Source: Mesobacillus sp. AQ2 (GTDB lineage: Bacteria; Bacillota; Bacilli; Bacillales; Cytobacillaceae). Taken from it: a stretch of DNA of 64,000 nucleotides. Each line of letters opens with the position of its first letter. The stretch's first letter is position 1. The stretch covers positions 1,307,001 to 1,371,000 of the forward strand of contig NZ_CP126080.1 in NCBI RefSeq assembly GCF_030122805.1, read 5' to 3'. The translations under genes and the position numbers were made by a program. The notes below the pieces were generated by a model. The model worked only from the letters and a program-made list of their open reading frames with translations, was not told the origin of the DNA and searched no databases. Positions 1 to 7,792 of the stretch are shown one piece after another.

Positions 1-85
1 AAGATGATTTGATGGAGAGTATACTCATTGGTACTCTTCCAGGGGCCATGTGAAGATACGTAGTAAGTGAACTGGACAAAAGTAA

Positions 86-108
86 AGGCCCCCTGATGAA
101 GGGGGCCT
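86..108 (-). terminator. Terminator of SASP gene
   Basis: An 8-bp GC-rich stem (AGGCCCCC/GGGGGCCT) with a 7-nt loop. On the minus strand it is followed by a T-rich tract. It lies about 30 nt beyond the SASP stop codon. Confidence 0.85.
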
Positions 109-139
109 AAGCCATTCTTATTTTATTGTTTAATGCAAT

Positions 140-343
140 TTAGCGTGCAGATCCGCCAAGTTGTTGCTCAGCCATTTGCACAAGGCGCTTAGTGATTTCT
201 CCACCAACTGAACCGTTAGCACGAGAAGTCGTTTCGCCGCCAAGCTGTACGCCAAATTCTGTTGCGATTTCGTACTTCATTTGATCAAGAGCTTGTTGAA
301 CACCGGGAACTAATAATTGATTAGAGTTGTTGCTACTAGCCAT
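140..343 (-). CDS. sspB: Alpha/beta-type small acid-soluble spore protein
   Basis: A 67-residue alpha/beta-type SASP, a family of proteins that coat forespore DNA and protect it from UV and heat. Family hallmarks are visible: [20 protein letters not shown] in the first half, the GPR-type cleavage region around [11 protein letters not shown], and the second conserved block [15 protein letters not shown]. The start is the ATG preceded by AAGGAGGA at good spacing. A longer reading frame runs upstream through the structured leader and is not credible as protein. Position next to the yheE/yheD genes matches sspB of B. subtilis. A sigma-G type promoter lies about 220 nt upstream, leaving an unusually long leader. 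Confidence 0.95.
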   Translation of the reverse strand: MASSNNSNQLLVPGVQQALDQMKYEIATEFGVQLGGETTSRANGSVGGEITKRLVQMAEQQLGGSAR

Positions 344-379
344 TAATATTTCCTCCTTTGTGTTTTTCAGAGTTGTATT

Positions 380-439
380 TGGGTTAGTATTGGAGTCGAA
401 CCAATCATGGCTTTTGCCATGCCACCTGGGGTTAACCCA
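380..439 (-). ncRNA. tRNA-like element 2 in SASP leader
   Basis: Read on the minus strand, a 60-nt segment opens with TGGGTTA and closes with the exact complement TAACCCA, a 7-bp acceptor-like helix. Just inside the 3' strand is a canonical T-arm, ATTGG-TTCGACT-CCAAT, with 5 bp and a 7-nt TTCGANT loop. A CATGGC-AAAA-GCCATG hairpin occupies the anticodon-arm position. There is no D-arm and no CCA, so it is not a normal tRNA. It lies in the untranslated leader of the SASP gene. The folding is seen in the sequence; a function is inferred. Confidence 0.5.
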
Positions 440-454
440 TGATGAGGAATCGGC

Positions 455-510
455 TGGGCTAGCCGGAATTGCACCGGCTCGCGTCATAGCTGCCTTCTAG
501 GCTTAACCCA
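455..510 (-). ncRNA. tRNA-like element 1 in SASP leader
   Basis: Read on the minus strand, a 56-nt segment begins with the same TGGGTTA as element 2 and ends with TAGCCCA, giving a 7-bp helix with one G-T pair. The T-arm-like hairpin GCCGG-TGCAATT-CCGGC directly abuts the 3' acceptor strand, as in a tRNA. A small GCC-TAGAA-GGC hairpin takes the D-arm position. Sixteen nt (15 between the two helices) separate it from element 2. The shared 5' strand and topology suggest duplication of one ancestral tRNA-like module. Confidence 0.45.
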
Positions 511-567
511 ATGTCTTTATTCGTTTGCTGAGCTGCGTTTTTTCTTTGCTGCTGCTTTATTAATAAC

Positions 568-596
568 TAGTATGTTTTGTTTCGAAAAGTTTATTC
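568..596 (-). promoter_or_regulatory. Sigma-G type promoter of SASP gene
   Basis: On the minus strand, GAATA (plus 592-596) and CATACTA (plus 568-574) are separated by 17 bp. This matches the forespore sigma-G/sigma-F pattern. Transcription would start near 561, giving a leader of about 218 nt. From 597 to the next gene at 689 nothing else is recognised. Confidence 0.7.
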
Positions 597-688
597 GCTG
601 ATCAATAAAGGTAATTAATACCATTATTATCACATTACATAACCAATTTTAATCAACACAAACTATTGTTAGCGATACAGGAGAAAGG

Positions 689-940
689 ATGAAAAAGATG
701 GGGATGTGCCCGATTTGCAATGGCTTCAGAAACGTTGCTCTGCCATGTCCTAACTGCAGCGGCAGCATGGAGGACAGCGGGAGGGAAGCAGACTTTTATG
801 ATGATTACAGCCCGTATATGCCAATTGATCAAATGAAACTGGAGGATGGTTATCCTGCTGACTTTACAGAGGAGGAATGCCCGCACTTGTTCAAATGTCC
901 AAACTGCGGGACAAGCCAGGTATTTTTAATCAAAGAATGA
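689..940 (+). CDS. Small zinc-ribbon-like protein
   Basis: An 83-residue protein of unknown function. Cysteine pairs occur as CPIC at 7-10, CPNC at 20-23, C64 with H66, and CPNC at 70-73, so two treble-clef or zinc-ribbon-like metal sites are likely. The centre is acidic (DFYDDYSPY). AGGAGAAAGG precedes the ATG. It stands alone between the divergent SASP gene and a bidirectional terminator. No family name is recognised, and the role could be nucleic-acid or protein binding. Confidence 0.75.
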   Translation: MKKMGMCPICNGFRNVALPCPNCSGSMEDSGREADFYDDYSPYMPIDQMKLEDGYPADFTEEECPHLFKCPNCGTSQVFLIKE

Positions 941-959
941 TAGATCTTCAAGAAAGCAA

Positions 960-986
960 AAAAAGCAACCGCAATGGTTGCTTTTT
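960..986. terminator. Bidirectional terminator
   Basis: The stem GCAACC/GGTTGC is flanked by A-runs on the left and T-runs on the right, so it can end both the zinc-ribbon gene (plus) and msmX (minus). Confidence 0.8.
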
Positions 987-992
987 CATGTA

Positions 993-2093
993 TTAAGGAC
1001 GGATCCTTACTTCTGTTTCTGCATCGAAGAAGTGGACCTTGTTCATATCGAATGCCAATTCAATCACCTGGCCTGGAGTTACATCTGTGCGGGAATCAAC
1101 ACGAGCAACGAAATCCTGGCCTTCTAATTGAGAATAGATCATAGTTTCTGCACCAGTCAATTCAGATACCTCAACAGTTGCTTTGATTGTAGCTCCCTGG
1201 GAAGCATCGATGAACACTGGCTCGTCATGCAGGTCTTCCGGTCTTACGCCGAGGATGAGGTCTTTGCCAACATAACCCTGTGCGCGAAGAACTTTCATCT
1301 TTCCTTCTGGAACGGCGATAGAAGAGTTGTTGATTGTGAACTTTCCTTCTTCAAGCTTTCCAGTGAAGAAGTTCATGGAAGGAGATCCGATGAATCCGCC
1401 TACGAAGACGTTTTCTGGATTTTCGTAAACTTCTTTTGGCGCTCCAACCTGCTGGATGACACCGTCCTTCATGACTACCAGGCGTGTTGCCATTGTCATC
1501 GCTTCAGTCTGGTCGTGTGTTACGTAAATAGTTGTTGTATTCAAGCGGCGGTGAAGCTTAGCGATTTCTGCACGCATTTGTACACGCAGCTTTGCATCAA
1601 GGTTCGATAAAGGTTCGTCCATCAAGAACACCTTAGCGTCACGGACGATAGCACGTCCTAAAGCAACACGCTGGCGCTGACCGCCTGAAAGTGCCTTTGG
1701 CTTGCGGTCTAAATATGGCTCAAGACCAAGAATCTTCGCAGCTTCTTTAACGCGGCGGTCGATTTCGTCCTTAGCAAACTTACGAAGCTTCAATCCGAAT
1801 GCCATGTTATCGTATACAGTCATATGCGGATATAGAGCGTAGTTCTGGAAAACCATCGCGATGTCACGGTCTTTAGGAGGTACGTCGTTCACACGCTTTC
1901 CGTCGATGTAGAAATCACCCTTGGAAATTTCCTCTAGGCCAGCGATCATCCGAAGAGTTGTGGATTTACCGCAGCCAGATGGTCCGACGAATACGATGAA
2001 TTCTTTGTCTTCGATGTGAAGGTTGAAATCTTCTACTGCTGTGACTTTGTTATCATAAATTTTATAAATGTGGTCTAATTTTAACTCGGCCAT
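993..2093 (-). CDS. msmX: Multi-sugar ABC importer ATPase MsmX/UgpC-like
   Basis: A 366-residue ATP-binding subunit shared by several carbohydrate ABC importers. Walker A GPSGCGKST lies at residues 37-45, the ABC signature LSGGQ at 135-139 and Walker B FLMDE at 156-160, followed by LSNLDAKLR. The last ~120 residues are the C-terminal regulatory/TOBE region typical of the MalK/MsmX class. Length equals the family norm. AGGGAGG lies 7 nt before the ATG. No sugar permease genes are nearby, which fits a stand-alone ATPase serving several transporters. The neighbouring PucR-type regulator on the same strand repeats the B. subtilis yxkF-msmX pairing. Confidence 0.92.
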   Translation of the reverse strand: MAELKLDHIYKIYDNKVTAVEDFNLHIEDKEFIVFVGPSGCGKSTTLRMIAGLEEISKGDFYIDGKRVNDVPPKDRDIAMVFQNYALYPHMTVYDNMAFGLKLRKFAKDEIDRRVKEAAKILGLEPYLDRKPKALSGGQRQRVALGRAIVRDAKVFLMDEPLSNLDAKLRVQMRAEIAKLHRRLNTTTIYVTHDQTEAMTMATRLVVMKDGVIQQVGAPKEVYENPENVFVGGFIGSPSMNFFTGKLEEGKFTINNSSIAVPEGKMKVLRAQGYVGKDLILGVRPEDLHDEPVFIDASQGATIKATVEVSELTGAETMIYSQLEGQDFVARVDSRTDVTPGQVIELAFDMNKVHFFDAETEVRIRP

Positions 2094-2215
2094 TTTTTAA
2101 GCCTCCCTGATTGTTTGTCTACATGAACAGTTTAGCGAAAAGGCCAGCCACTTATCATCAGCAGGATGCACAAAAAAATGAAAGCCCTTTTATGCAATTT
2201 GTTCAAATTGTGAAA

Positions 2216-3115
2216 TCAGCCCATTTCTTTAAAAAGGCCGGCAAGATAAACAACGATGGCTGCGTCAAAATCCTTCAGCTGCACGCCGGTTTTTTCGGTG
2301 AACTTGTCCAGTCTGTATTGCAGGGTATTACGGTGTACATACAATTTTTTAGCTGCAAGCGAGACATTCGAATTGGTTTCCAGGAACGTTTTAATAGTAG
2401 CCATTAACTCTTTGTCATCGCCAAATGCCTCGAGAATCGAATGGGAGAGAATATCCTGTAAGTGATTTGGCAGCTGTGTTGCCAGCAGCATCGGGAAGGC
2501 TTTTTCAAAGGTGAAGACATCACCGCGATTGGTAAGTTTCGATAATTCCAGGAATACCTGCTTTTCGTTTGTGAAAAAGTCTGGGAGCTTTCGGGAAATA
2601 GTCTGGAACTTGCCGATATAAAAAGATATTTTAATGAAAAAGTCACTTTCGAATGTTGCAGAAATGGATTGAAGCTCGTCCGCATCTTCGATGATTTCCT
2701 TCTTTTCTTGAACGATCATTCCATAGGAATCCCTCATCCAGAGGATAGTATGGTCTGGGAAAAAGCCTTGCAACGCTTCATTGACTTCTTCTTGTTCAAT
2801 GTGTTTTGCCTGCATCCGAAATTGAATGAAACGGACCTCATCATTTGCAGCCGGCGGTATTGCTCCTCCATGGAAAAGAAAATCATTCCAAGCAAGTGCT
2901 TTGCCAGAAAGGGAAGTGTGCTGATCGGTTTCAATATACTGAAGCAAATTTTTCAGCAAGTCAAGCTGGTCTTCCGATATGACTTCCTTAGGAATGCTGA
3001 TCCACGGCGGCTCCTGCCCTGTAGAATGGAACCAGTGGAAGTCGAGTGATGGATTGGCTGGAAAATGATTGTGCGTGACAGAATCAGGGAAATAAGCTAA
3101 TATTTTATTAATCAT
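2216..3115 (-). CDS. yxkF: PucR/CdaR-type transcriptional regulator, YxkF-like
   Basis: A 299-residue cytoplasmic regulator. The C-terminus carries the HTH_30 helix-turn-helix typical of PucR/CdaR regulators (FLETNSNVSLAAKKLYVHRN, then LQYRLDKFTEKTG). The N-terminal 230 residues show no familiar catalytic motif. The ATG at 3115 is chosen because GAGG precedes it; the open frame continues upstream without a ribosome site. It is transcribed toward msmX, about 120 nt away, and may regulate sugar uptake. The ligand is unknown. Confidence 0.8.
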   Translation of the reverse strand: MINKILAYFPDSVTHNHFPANPSLDFHWFHSTGQEPPWISIPKEVISEDQLDLLKNLLQYIETDQHTSLSGKALAWNDFLFHGGAIPPAANDEVRFIQFRMQAKHIEQEEVNEALQGFFPDHTILWMRDSYGMIVQEKKEIIEDADELQSISATFESDFFIKISFYIGKFQTISRKLPDFFTNEKQVFLELSKLTNRGDVFTFEKAFPMLLATQLPNHLQDILSHSILEAFGDDKELMATIKTFLETNSNVSLAAKKLYVHRNTLQYRLDKFTEKTGVQLKDFDAAIVVYLAGLFKEMG

Positions 3116-3232
3116 ATAAGTATCCTCAGATTTAGTTTGATAAAAGCTGACATATCTTTTATTATAACAGGTGTGGCTTTTAAATGTGAATTTACTCCAG
3201 GGGATAAACTGGTAGAAAAAAGGAAAAAATAT

Positions 3233-3262
3233 TGGTATAATAGATACAATACGGGGTACCGT
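3233..3262 (+). promoter_or_regulatory. Extended -10 promoter and palindrome before CsoR/CstR gene
   Basis: TTGGTATAAT (3232-3241) is an extended -10 element. The dyad ACGG-GGTA-CCGT (3251-3262) falls at the predicted transcription start. A G-rich dyad here is expected for an autoregulated CsoR-family gene. This is an inference from position and symmetry. Confidence 0.5.
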
Positions 3263-3281
3263 AGGAGAGAGGTGCAGGGAA

Positions 3282-3542
3282 ATGGAATACACACCAGAAA
3301 TGAAAAATCGCTTGAAGCGTTTGGAAGGTCAAGTCCGCGGCGTTATCCGGATGATGGAAGAAGAAAATCACTGCAAGGATGTTGTCACACAATTATCGGC
3401 AGTCCGTTCTGCAGTAGACCGTGCAATTGGTTTCATCGTGGCAAAGAACCTGGAATCATGCATCACGGAAGCAGCCAAGGAAGGCAAAGAAGCCGACGAA
3501 GCGATCAAAGATGCAGTCAATATGATTGTTAAAAGCAGATAA
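3282..3542 (+). CDS. CsoR/CstR-family (DUF156) transcriptional repressor
   Basis: An 86-residue all-helical repressor of the copper/persulfide/formaldehyde-sensing DUF156 family (RLKRLEGQVRGVIRMMEEE at 10-28). The sensing residues are C31 and C60. The histidine that copper-sensing CsoR uses four residues before the second cysteine is Asn56 here. A C31/C60 pair without that histidine is what is known for the persulfide sensor CstR, so reactive sulfur sensing is more likely than copper. No copper-export or rhodanese genes flank it, so targets are unlinked or it mainly regulates itself. A strong terminator follows. Confidence 0.85.
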   Translation: MEYTPEMKNRLKRLEGQVRGVIRMMEEENHCKDVVTQLSAVRSAVDRAIGFIVAKNLESCITEAAKEGKEADEAIKDAVNMIVKSR

Positions 3543-3580
3543 GACACCAGCATCCTTTTTAGGATGTGGTGTCTTTTTTT
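3541..3580 (+). terminator. Terminator after CsoR/CstR gene
   Basis: A 14-position stem with one mismatch (AGACACCAGCATCC/AGGATGTGGTGTCT), a T-loop and nine T residues. It may also stop transcription coming from the minus-strand operon. Confidence 0.9.
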
Positions 3581-3613
3581 TTGTGATTTATTTCGATGGA
3601 GCTCATGCTTTTC

Positions 3614-3799
3614 CTATTCATTAGGCGGATCTTCAGGCGGGAGGTCATGGCTTTCCCCTATATTAGGAGTATCGTCCAATCGATGGACAGTCCCGCCTGC
3701 CATCCCCTCATTGATCATCCTGTCGACATCGACATATACTTTGTCCCGGCCCTCATATTGCAGGTCCTCGGCGAACTTTTTCTGGTCCTTTTGTTTCAT
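3614..3799 (-). CDS. Small acidic hypothetical protein at end of ATP-grasp operon
   Basis: A 61-residue soluble protein with no recognised family. The N-terminal half is charged and amphipathic (MKQKDQKKFAEDLQ...), then MINEGMAGGTVHRLDD. The tail is rich in Asp, Glu, Ser and Pro (GESHDLPPEDPPNE). AAGGAGGAAACC precedes the ATG at 3799. It is the last co-directional gene after four ATP-grasp enzymes and YheE. It is probably expressed with them and could be a spore structural peptide or even a substrate; that role is speculative. Confidence 0.65.
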   Translation of the reverse strand: MKQKDQKKFAEDLQYEGRDKVYVDVDRMINEGMAGGTVHRLDDTPNIGESHDLPPEDPPNE

Positions 3800-3859
3800 G
3801 GTTTCCTCCTTCAATCCTTTTACGATTAGAATGTCGGAAAGGCACAAAAAACATACGGA

Positions 3860-4072
3860 TTATTTATCATATACATGGAAAAGCATCAACTCGTGAACCC
3901 GTTCCTTCAGCTGGTCGATATCCCCGTCAAGGGGCTGTTCGGAAGTCCATTGAATATCTCCGTTTTGGTGATAGATTCCCGTATACTTCTGCTTTTTGAA
4001 ATAAAAGGAAAAATGCCAGCCGGGCATTTCTTTATTTTCGAATAATGATTTGAATTGGAAATGAGTGATCAC
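3860..4072 (-). CDS. yheE: YheE-like protein
   Basis: A 70-residue protein resembling B. subtilis YheE in size and position. It is rich in aromatics (WHFSFYFKKQKY) and ends ELMLFHVYDK. The GTG at 4072 is chosen because AAAAGGGGG lies about 7 nt upstream; a longer in-frame extension overlaps the neighbouring gene and has no ribosome site. It sits 70 nt downstream of the last YheC/YheD paralogue. The function is unknown, presumably spore-related by context. Confidence 0.75.
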   Translation of the reverse strand: MITHFQFKSLFENKEMPGWHFSFYFKKQKYTGIYHQNGDIQWTSEQPLDGDIDQLKERVHELMLFHVYDK

Positions 4073-4142
4073 TGCGATACCCCCTTTTAGATAATCTATA
4101 CCACTATTATATAGCAATAGAGGAAGGGGAGGGACCTCAAAC

Positions 4143-5327
4143 TTAAAAACCAGTTTTCCTGAGAAATAAATCCACAAGTGTAATGATTCTCTTTTCTTCG
4201 ATTTGGGATTCATCAAAGCTCATTGGTTTTGAGTTTACTTCAAAAATGGCATATTCTCCTTCTTCAGTGAGCCCGGCATCTAGCGAGAATTCCCCGAAAT
4301 ATCCCAATTCTTCTGTCAGCAACTGTCCGATTTCCTTCACGGCCCAGGCGAAAAATGCATCATGCCTGGGATTCTTCACAATATTATAGGGAAGCACGAT
4401 TCCGCCTTTCGGCACGTGGGTGGTCAAGTCTTGTTTCTCTGATTGGCGGATGCCGATGCCAGTTACTTCATATCCATTTAGTCCATCATGCGCATGGACG
4501 CGGAAGTCATAGCGCTTTCCGCCAATGGCTGCAGGCCTGATTTCCTTTTGGGCGATATAATCGTACTCTAACAGATGCCTGGATTTTGCTAACCAAAATT
4601 CCTTTAAACCCGGAAATTCAAGACGATGGGAATGGCTTTCCAACTCAATTCGTCCGTTCCTATGCCGCAGCCGGAAAATCCCGATGCCTTTGGACGAAGA
4701 AGCTGGCTTCAGATAAATCCCCTGATGTTTTTCAAGAAATGCAGCTAGCTGAATCAACGTCTTTACGCAAATGCTTTCAGGCAATAGTTTGTTTAATTGA
4801 TCATGTCTTGCAAAAATGGAGTATAGCTTGTTTTTGTTGATGAAGGCAGGATTGAAAAATGGGATACCGAGAGCGCAAAAGTAATCAATCGCATCCTTGA
4901 AAGCCTGCTGCTGTTCGGCATTTCGGAATGGCACGCGATTGAAAACAATATGCGGCAGCGGCGTCTTTACAGGTATCCATTTGTTGGCTTCAGGTGAAAA
5001 TGTGACCCCGGTAAGCCCATCCTTGACAACTGTTTCCGGAGGGAAAACAACTGCCATTCCATTGCGCTTCACCAGCTCATCCTGCAGTGATTTGAAAAGT
5101 GATCCGTTGCCTGCAAGTGCCATTTCTTTGCTCATGGAGGTCATGATTCCAACCAGCGGGCCGAGATTTCCCTGTTTGTTTTTTAAGGTGAATAAGTGTG
5201 TTTGCTGTGGGACAGAGCTTGAAGGGGTGGGTCTGATTTGGATTTTATTAAAGCCAAAGCTGATGTTTTCATCAGCTTTGGCTTCATAGGTCCATTCCTT
5301 CGATTCGATGTGATAGCGAAGGTTCAT
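4143..5327 (-). CDS. YheC/YheD-family ATP-grasp spore protein (paralogue 4)
   Basis: A 394-residue ATP-grasp protein of the endospore-coat-associated YheC/YheD family. Motifs are KPASSSKGIGI (nucleotide-binding loop, ~residue 215), YDFRVH (~290) and FEVNSKP near the C-terminus (metal and ATP ligands), so it appears catalytically intact. Its start overlaps the stop of the upstream paralogue by 4 nt (ATGA), indicating translational coupling. ATP-grasp enzymes join a carboxylate to an amine, thiol or hydroxyl. The substrate of this family is not established. Confidence 0.88.
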   Translation of the reverse strand: MNLRYHIESKEWTYEAKADENISFGFNKIQIRPTPSSSVPQQTHLFTLKNKQGNLGPLVGIMTSMSKEMALAGNGSLFKSLQDELVKRNGMAVVFPPETVVKDGLTGVTFSPEANKWIPVKTPLPHIVFNRVPFRNAEQQQAFKDAIDYFCALGIPFFNPAFINKNKLYSIFARHDQLNKLLPESICVKTLIQLAAFLEKHQGIYLKPASSSKGIGIFRLRHRNGRIELESHSHRLEFPGLKEFWLAKSRHLLEYDYIAQKEIRPAAIGGKRYDFRVHAHDGLNGYEVTGIGIRQSEKQDLTTHVPKGGIVLPYNIVKNPRHDAFFAWAVKEIGQLLTEELGYFGEFSLDAGLTEEGEYAIFEVNSKPMSFDESQIEEKRIITLVDLFLRKTGF

Positions 5328-6691
5328 TGGAAAAGTTCCTCAGGTGCTGTAATGGCTTTTTCCGCTAAAAATATGCCAAAGGAAAGGGAAAGCTTTCGGG
5401 TGAGCAGATCGAAATTTTTCAGCTTCGGATGCTTGAAAATCGACCGGCCAGGCTTTGAGTTTGCCTCGAAAAGCCAGACTTTTCCTGACTTATCAATCCC
5501 CAGGTCAAAACCAATCTCCCCGATGATTCCTTCCATGTTTTTTTCTAAAATGGTGCTCAGGATCAGGGCAGCCTCAGTTAGTTTCTTTTCACAGGACTCA
5601 CGCTCTTCCTGGTCCTCGAATAACTCATCAAGTGATTTAACGATGCCGCCGTTGTTCACGTGAGTCGTCACACTGCCCTGGCCAGCAATCTTTGCGGCTA
5701 TCGCAGCGAGCTGCCACTGTCCATATTCATCTTTATTGGTATGAACCCTGAAATCGATCAGTCGTTTGTCTGACCTCAGCAGGCTGATGCCCTGCTGGAC
5801 AATCATCTGTGATAAGTTCCGCTTGTAAAAGACCTTCTTCATCAGTTTTTCAAGACTGTCAAATTTCGTTAACTTATTGACTCCTTGCTGGTCCCGGTAC
5901 CGGCAATAATAGTAGCCATTATGCTTATCGAACAGGATTTGATGAATTCCCAGGCCGAGGCTTCCATTGGCTGGTTTGACATAGACATTTCCGTAGTTTG
6001 AGAGCATACGTTCAATAACGGAAAAAGAAGAAAATTGATGGGTTTCAGGCAAGTATTCAACGGCCCGATCATCCTGCTGCAGCCGTTCGAAAACATCCAG
6101 CTTGCTGAAAAAGCCGGGATTGTACCAAGGAATCAGATAATCGGTCTGCATTCTCGCTTTTAAACTGCGAAGCTCTGATTTTCTTTCTGTCTTTCTGTTT
6201 GGCAGGCGATCGTATACGACATTCGGGAAAGGAACTTTAATTTTCTTCCACCCACCCTCTACAAAGAAATAACCGTCAATCAACCCTTGTTCCCAATCGA
6301 TATGCTCCTCGCCAAAAACAAACGGCAGGGCGCCTACTGATTTATTGACTGAAAGCAGCTTGGCGAAGAACATCGAGCGCTCGCCGATCGGTCTTAAAGG
6401 GTAGGGTGTGAAACCGGAGGTCAGGATGCCGATCAGCGGACCGATAAATAATGTTTGCTGGTCAATGAAAACATGCAGGGGAATCGACAAATCCGGCATG
6501 GACAGCTCTTTCTGCACGTCATTGCTGAGGACAATCACATTCCTCCTTTTTGGATGGGGCGCGACAGTGACATCAAGCAGCTTGTTGCCGAAAGCGACTC
6601 TTCTGATATCCTTGCTATTGGGAAGGTCGGCAGGGATGAAGACGAGCTGCTTGGAGTGGGTGATGATTTCCACAGGATATTTCTTTCTCAT
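5324..6691 (-). CDS. yheD: YheC/YheD-family ATP-grasp spore protein, YheD-like (paralogue 3)
   Basis: A 455-residue ATP-grasp protein. Its length matches YheD of B. subtilis rather than the shorter YheC. The extra N-terminal part includes a beta-rich segment (VEIITHSKQLVFIPADLP...). Catalytic-domain motifs are YVKPANGSLGLGI, DFRVHTN and FEANSKPGRS. It overlaps both neighbours by 4 nt. YheD is associated with the forespore surface in B. subtilis (known for the family). The reaction is unknown. Confidence 0.9.
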   Translation of the reverse strand: MRKKYPVEIITHSKQLVFIPADLPNSKDIRRVAFGNKLLDVTVAPHPKRRNVIVLSNDVQKELSMPDLSIPLHVFIDQQTLFIGPLIGILTSGFTPYPLRPIGERSMFFAKLLSVNKSVGALPFVFGEEHIDWEQGLIDGYFFVEGGWKKIKVPFPNVVYDRLPNRKTERKSELRSLKARMQTDYLIPWYNPGFFSKLDVFERLQQDDRAVEYLPETHQFSSFSVIERMLSNYGNVYVKPANGSLGLGIHQILFDKHNGYYYCRYRDQQGVNKLTKFDSLEKLMKKVFYKRNLSQMIVQQGISLLRSDKRLIDFRVHTNKDEYGQWQLAAIAAKIAGQGSVTTHVNNGGIVKSLDELFEDQEERESCEKKLTEAALILSTILEKNMEGIIGEIGFDLGIDKSGKVWLFEANSKPGRSIFKHPKLKNFDLLTRKLSLSFGIFLAEKAITAPEELFQ

Positions 6692-7773
6692 AAATGCTGT
6701 CCCTCTCTTTCTGGCAGAATTTCTGAAAGTGTCATGGCATATTCAAGCGGAGCTTTATAGAGAATTTCCTTCAGGTCGGGATTGAGTGATGTGATGACTT
6801 TTCTGCCGGGCTTTGAATTCGTATCCAGCACCCATAATGCTTTATCTTTTGAGACGCCGATATCGATGCCGAGCTCGAATAACCTTGGGAAGGATGCTTC
6901 TAGAATGCCCGGCAGCATTGAGAGGATCTCTTCTAATTCAAGTGAAAGAAATTTTCTCGTGCGGAAATCCAGCGAACCTGCATAGTCTTCGAATGCCTGA
7001 ATTTCACCGCCTGCAGCCAGATTCGACAGGATGCCATCCTTATGGCCGCGGCGTATTCCCTTTCCTCGCATAATCCATTTATCTCCCCGGTCCTTTTGCA
7101 GCAGCACCCTGATATCAAAAGGACAGTTATGTGAATCAGAAAGTTCGAGATAAGGCTGCATCATGTATTCGTTTTTGCTGCAAAGTCTGTCGAGCCAAGC
7201 CTCTGTCTCACTAGTCGATAAAAATACTTTCTCTGACAATCTGCCATCAGCTTCTGCCAGGATTGTAAATTTTCTTCCGGAATTTTTAATTTTATAGATT
7301 CCGGCGCCGCCAGAACCAAAAACAGGTTTTAATATGGCAGTGCTCCACTTTTTCAGCTGCACTATTACAGCTTTTCCGCTTGGTACAAGGATGGTCTCTG
7401 GGATATATGGAGCAAGTGCGGATCTGGATAGGACCTCATAAATGCTCCATTTATTTGGCAGGCCGTTTCCCAGGAAGGTAATATCTTCTCGGTTTTTCAG
7501 CCATTTCACAATCGCCATCGACTGTTTCGATTCATGGTCATTTGCATAAAAACAACGGTCATATATTACCTTTGGCAGCAGGAACTCGGCCTTTACCCAC
7601 TTTTCTTTTTCGTGATCGAATTTTTCTCCTGCCACCATTTCGGTGATCGGATGGATTTTTGCCGGTGCGAACCTGTAGCAGGTAAAGATGTCAGGATTCG
7701 CCCGTTTCGCAATTTCGGTAAAATAAGTACGCTCAATATTAAACGAGCGAGACATCATTCCAAATGAAATCAT
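6688..7773 (-). CDS. YheC/YheD-family ATP-grasp spore protein (paralogue 2)
   Basis: A 361-residue ATP-grasp protein. The start at 7773 (MISFGMMSRS) is chosen because AAAGGAG lies 8-9 nt before it; the open frame continues into the upstream gene without a ribosome site. Motifs are LKPVFGSGGAGI, FDIRVLLQ and LDTNSKPGR, where Asp replaces the usual Glu of E-x-N-SKP. Nineteen nt separate it from the upstream paralogue and a 4-nt overlap links it to the YheD-like gene. Confidence 0.87.
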   Translation of the reverse strand: MISFGMMSRSFNIERTYFTEIAKRANPDIFTCYRFAPAKIHPITEMVAGEKFDHEKEKWVKAEFLLPKVIYDRCFYANDHESKQSMAIVKWLKNREDITFLGNGLPNKWSIYEVLSRSALAPYIPETILVPSGKAVIVQLKKWSTAILKPVFGSGGAGIYKIKNSGRKFTILAEADGRLSEKVFLSTSETEAWLDRLCSKNEYMMQPYLELSDSHNCPFDIRVLLQKDRGDKWIMRGKGIRRGHKDGILSNLAAGGEIQAFEDYAGSLDFRTRKFLSLELEEILSMLPGILEASFPRLFELGIDIGVSKDKALWVLDTNSKPGRKVITSLNPDLKEILYKAPLEYAMTLSEILPEREGQHL

Positions 7774-7792
7774 CTGCATATCTCCTTTTGGA

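Noticed and set aside
344..487. In-frame N-terminal extension of the SASP protein
   Set aside because: The added residues are translated from the tRNA-like leader, have no ribosome site and no SASP similarity. The ATG at 343 has AAGGAGGA.
380..510. True tRNA genes
   Set aside because: Both modules lack a D-arm/anticodon arm of normal size and have no CCA end, so they were called tRNA-like only.
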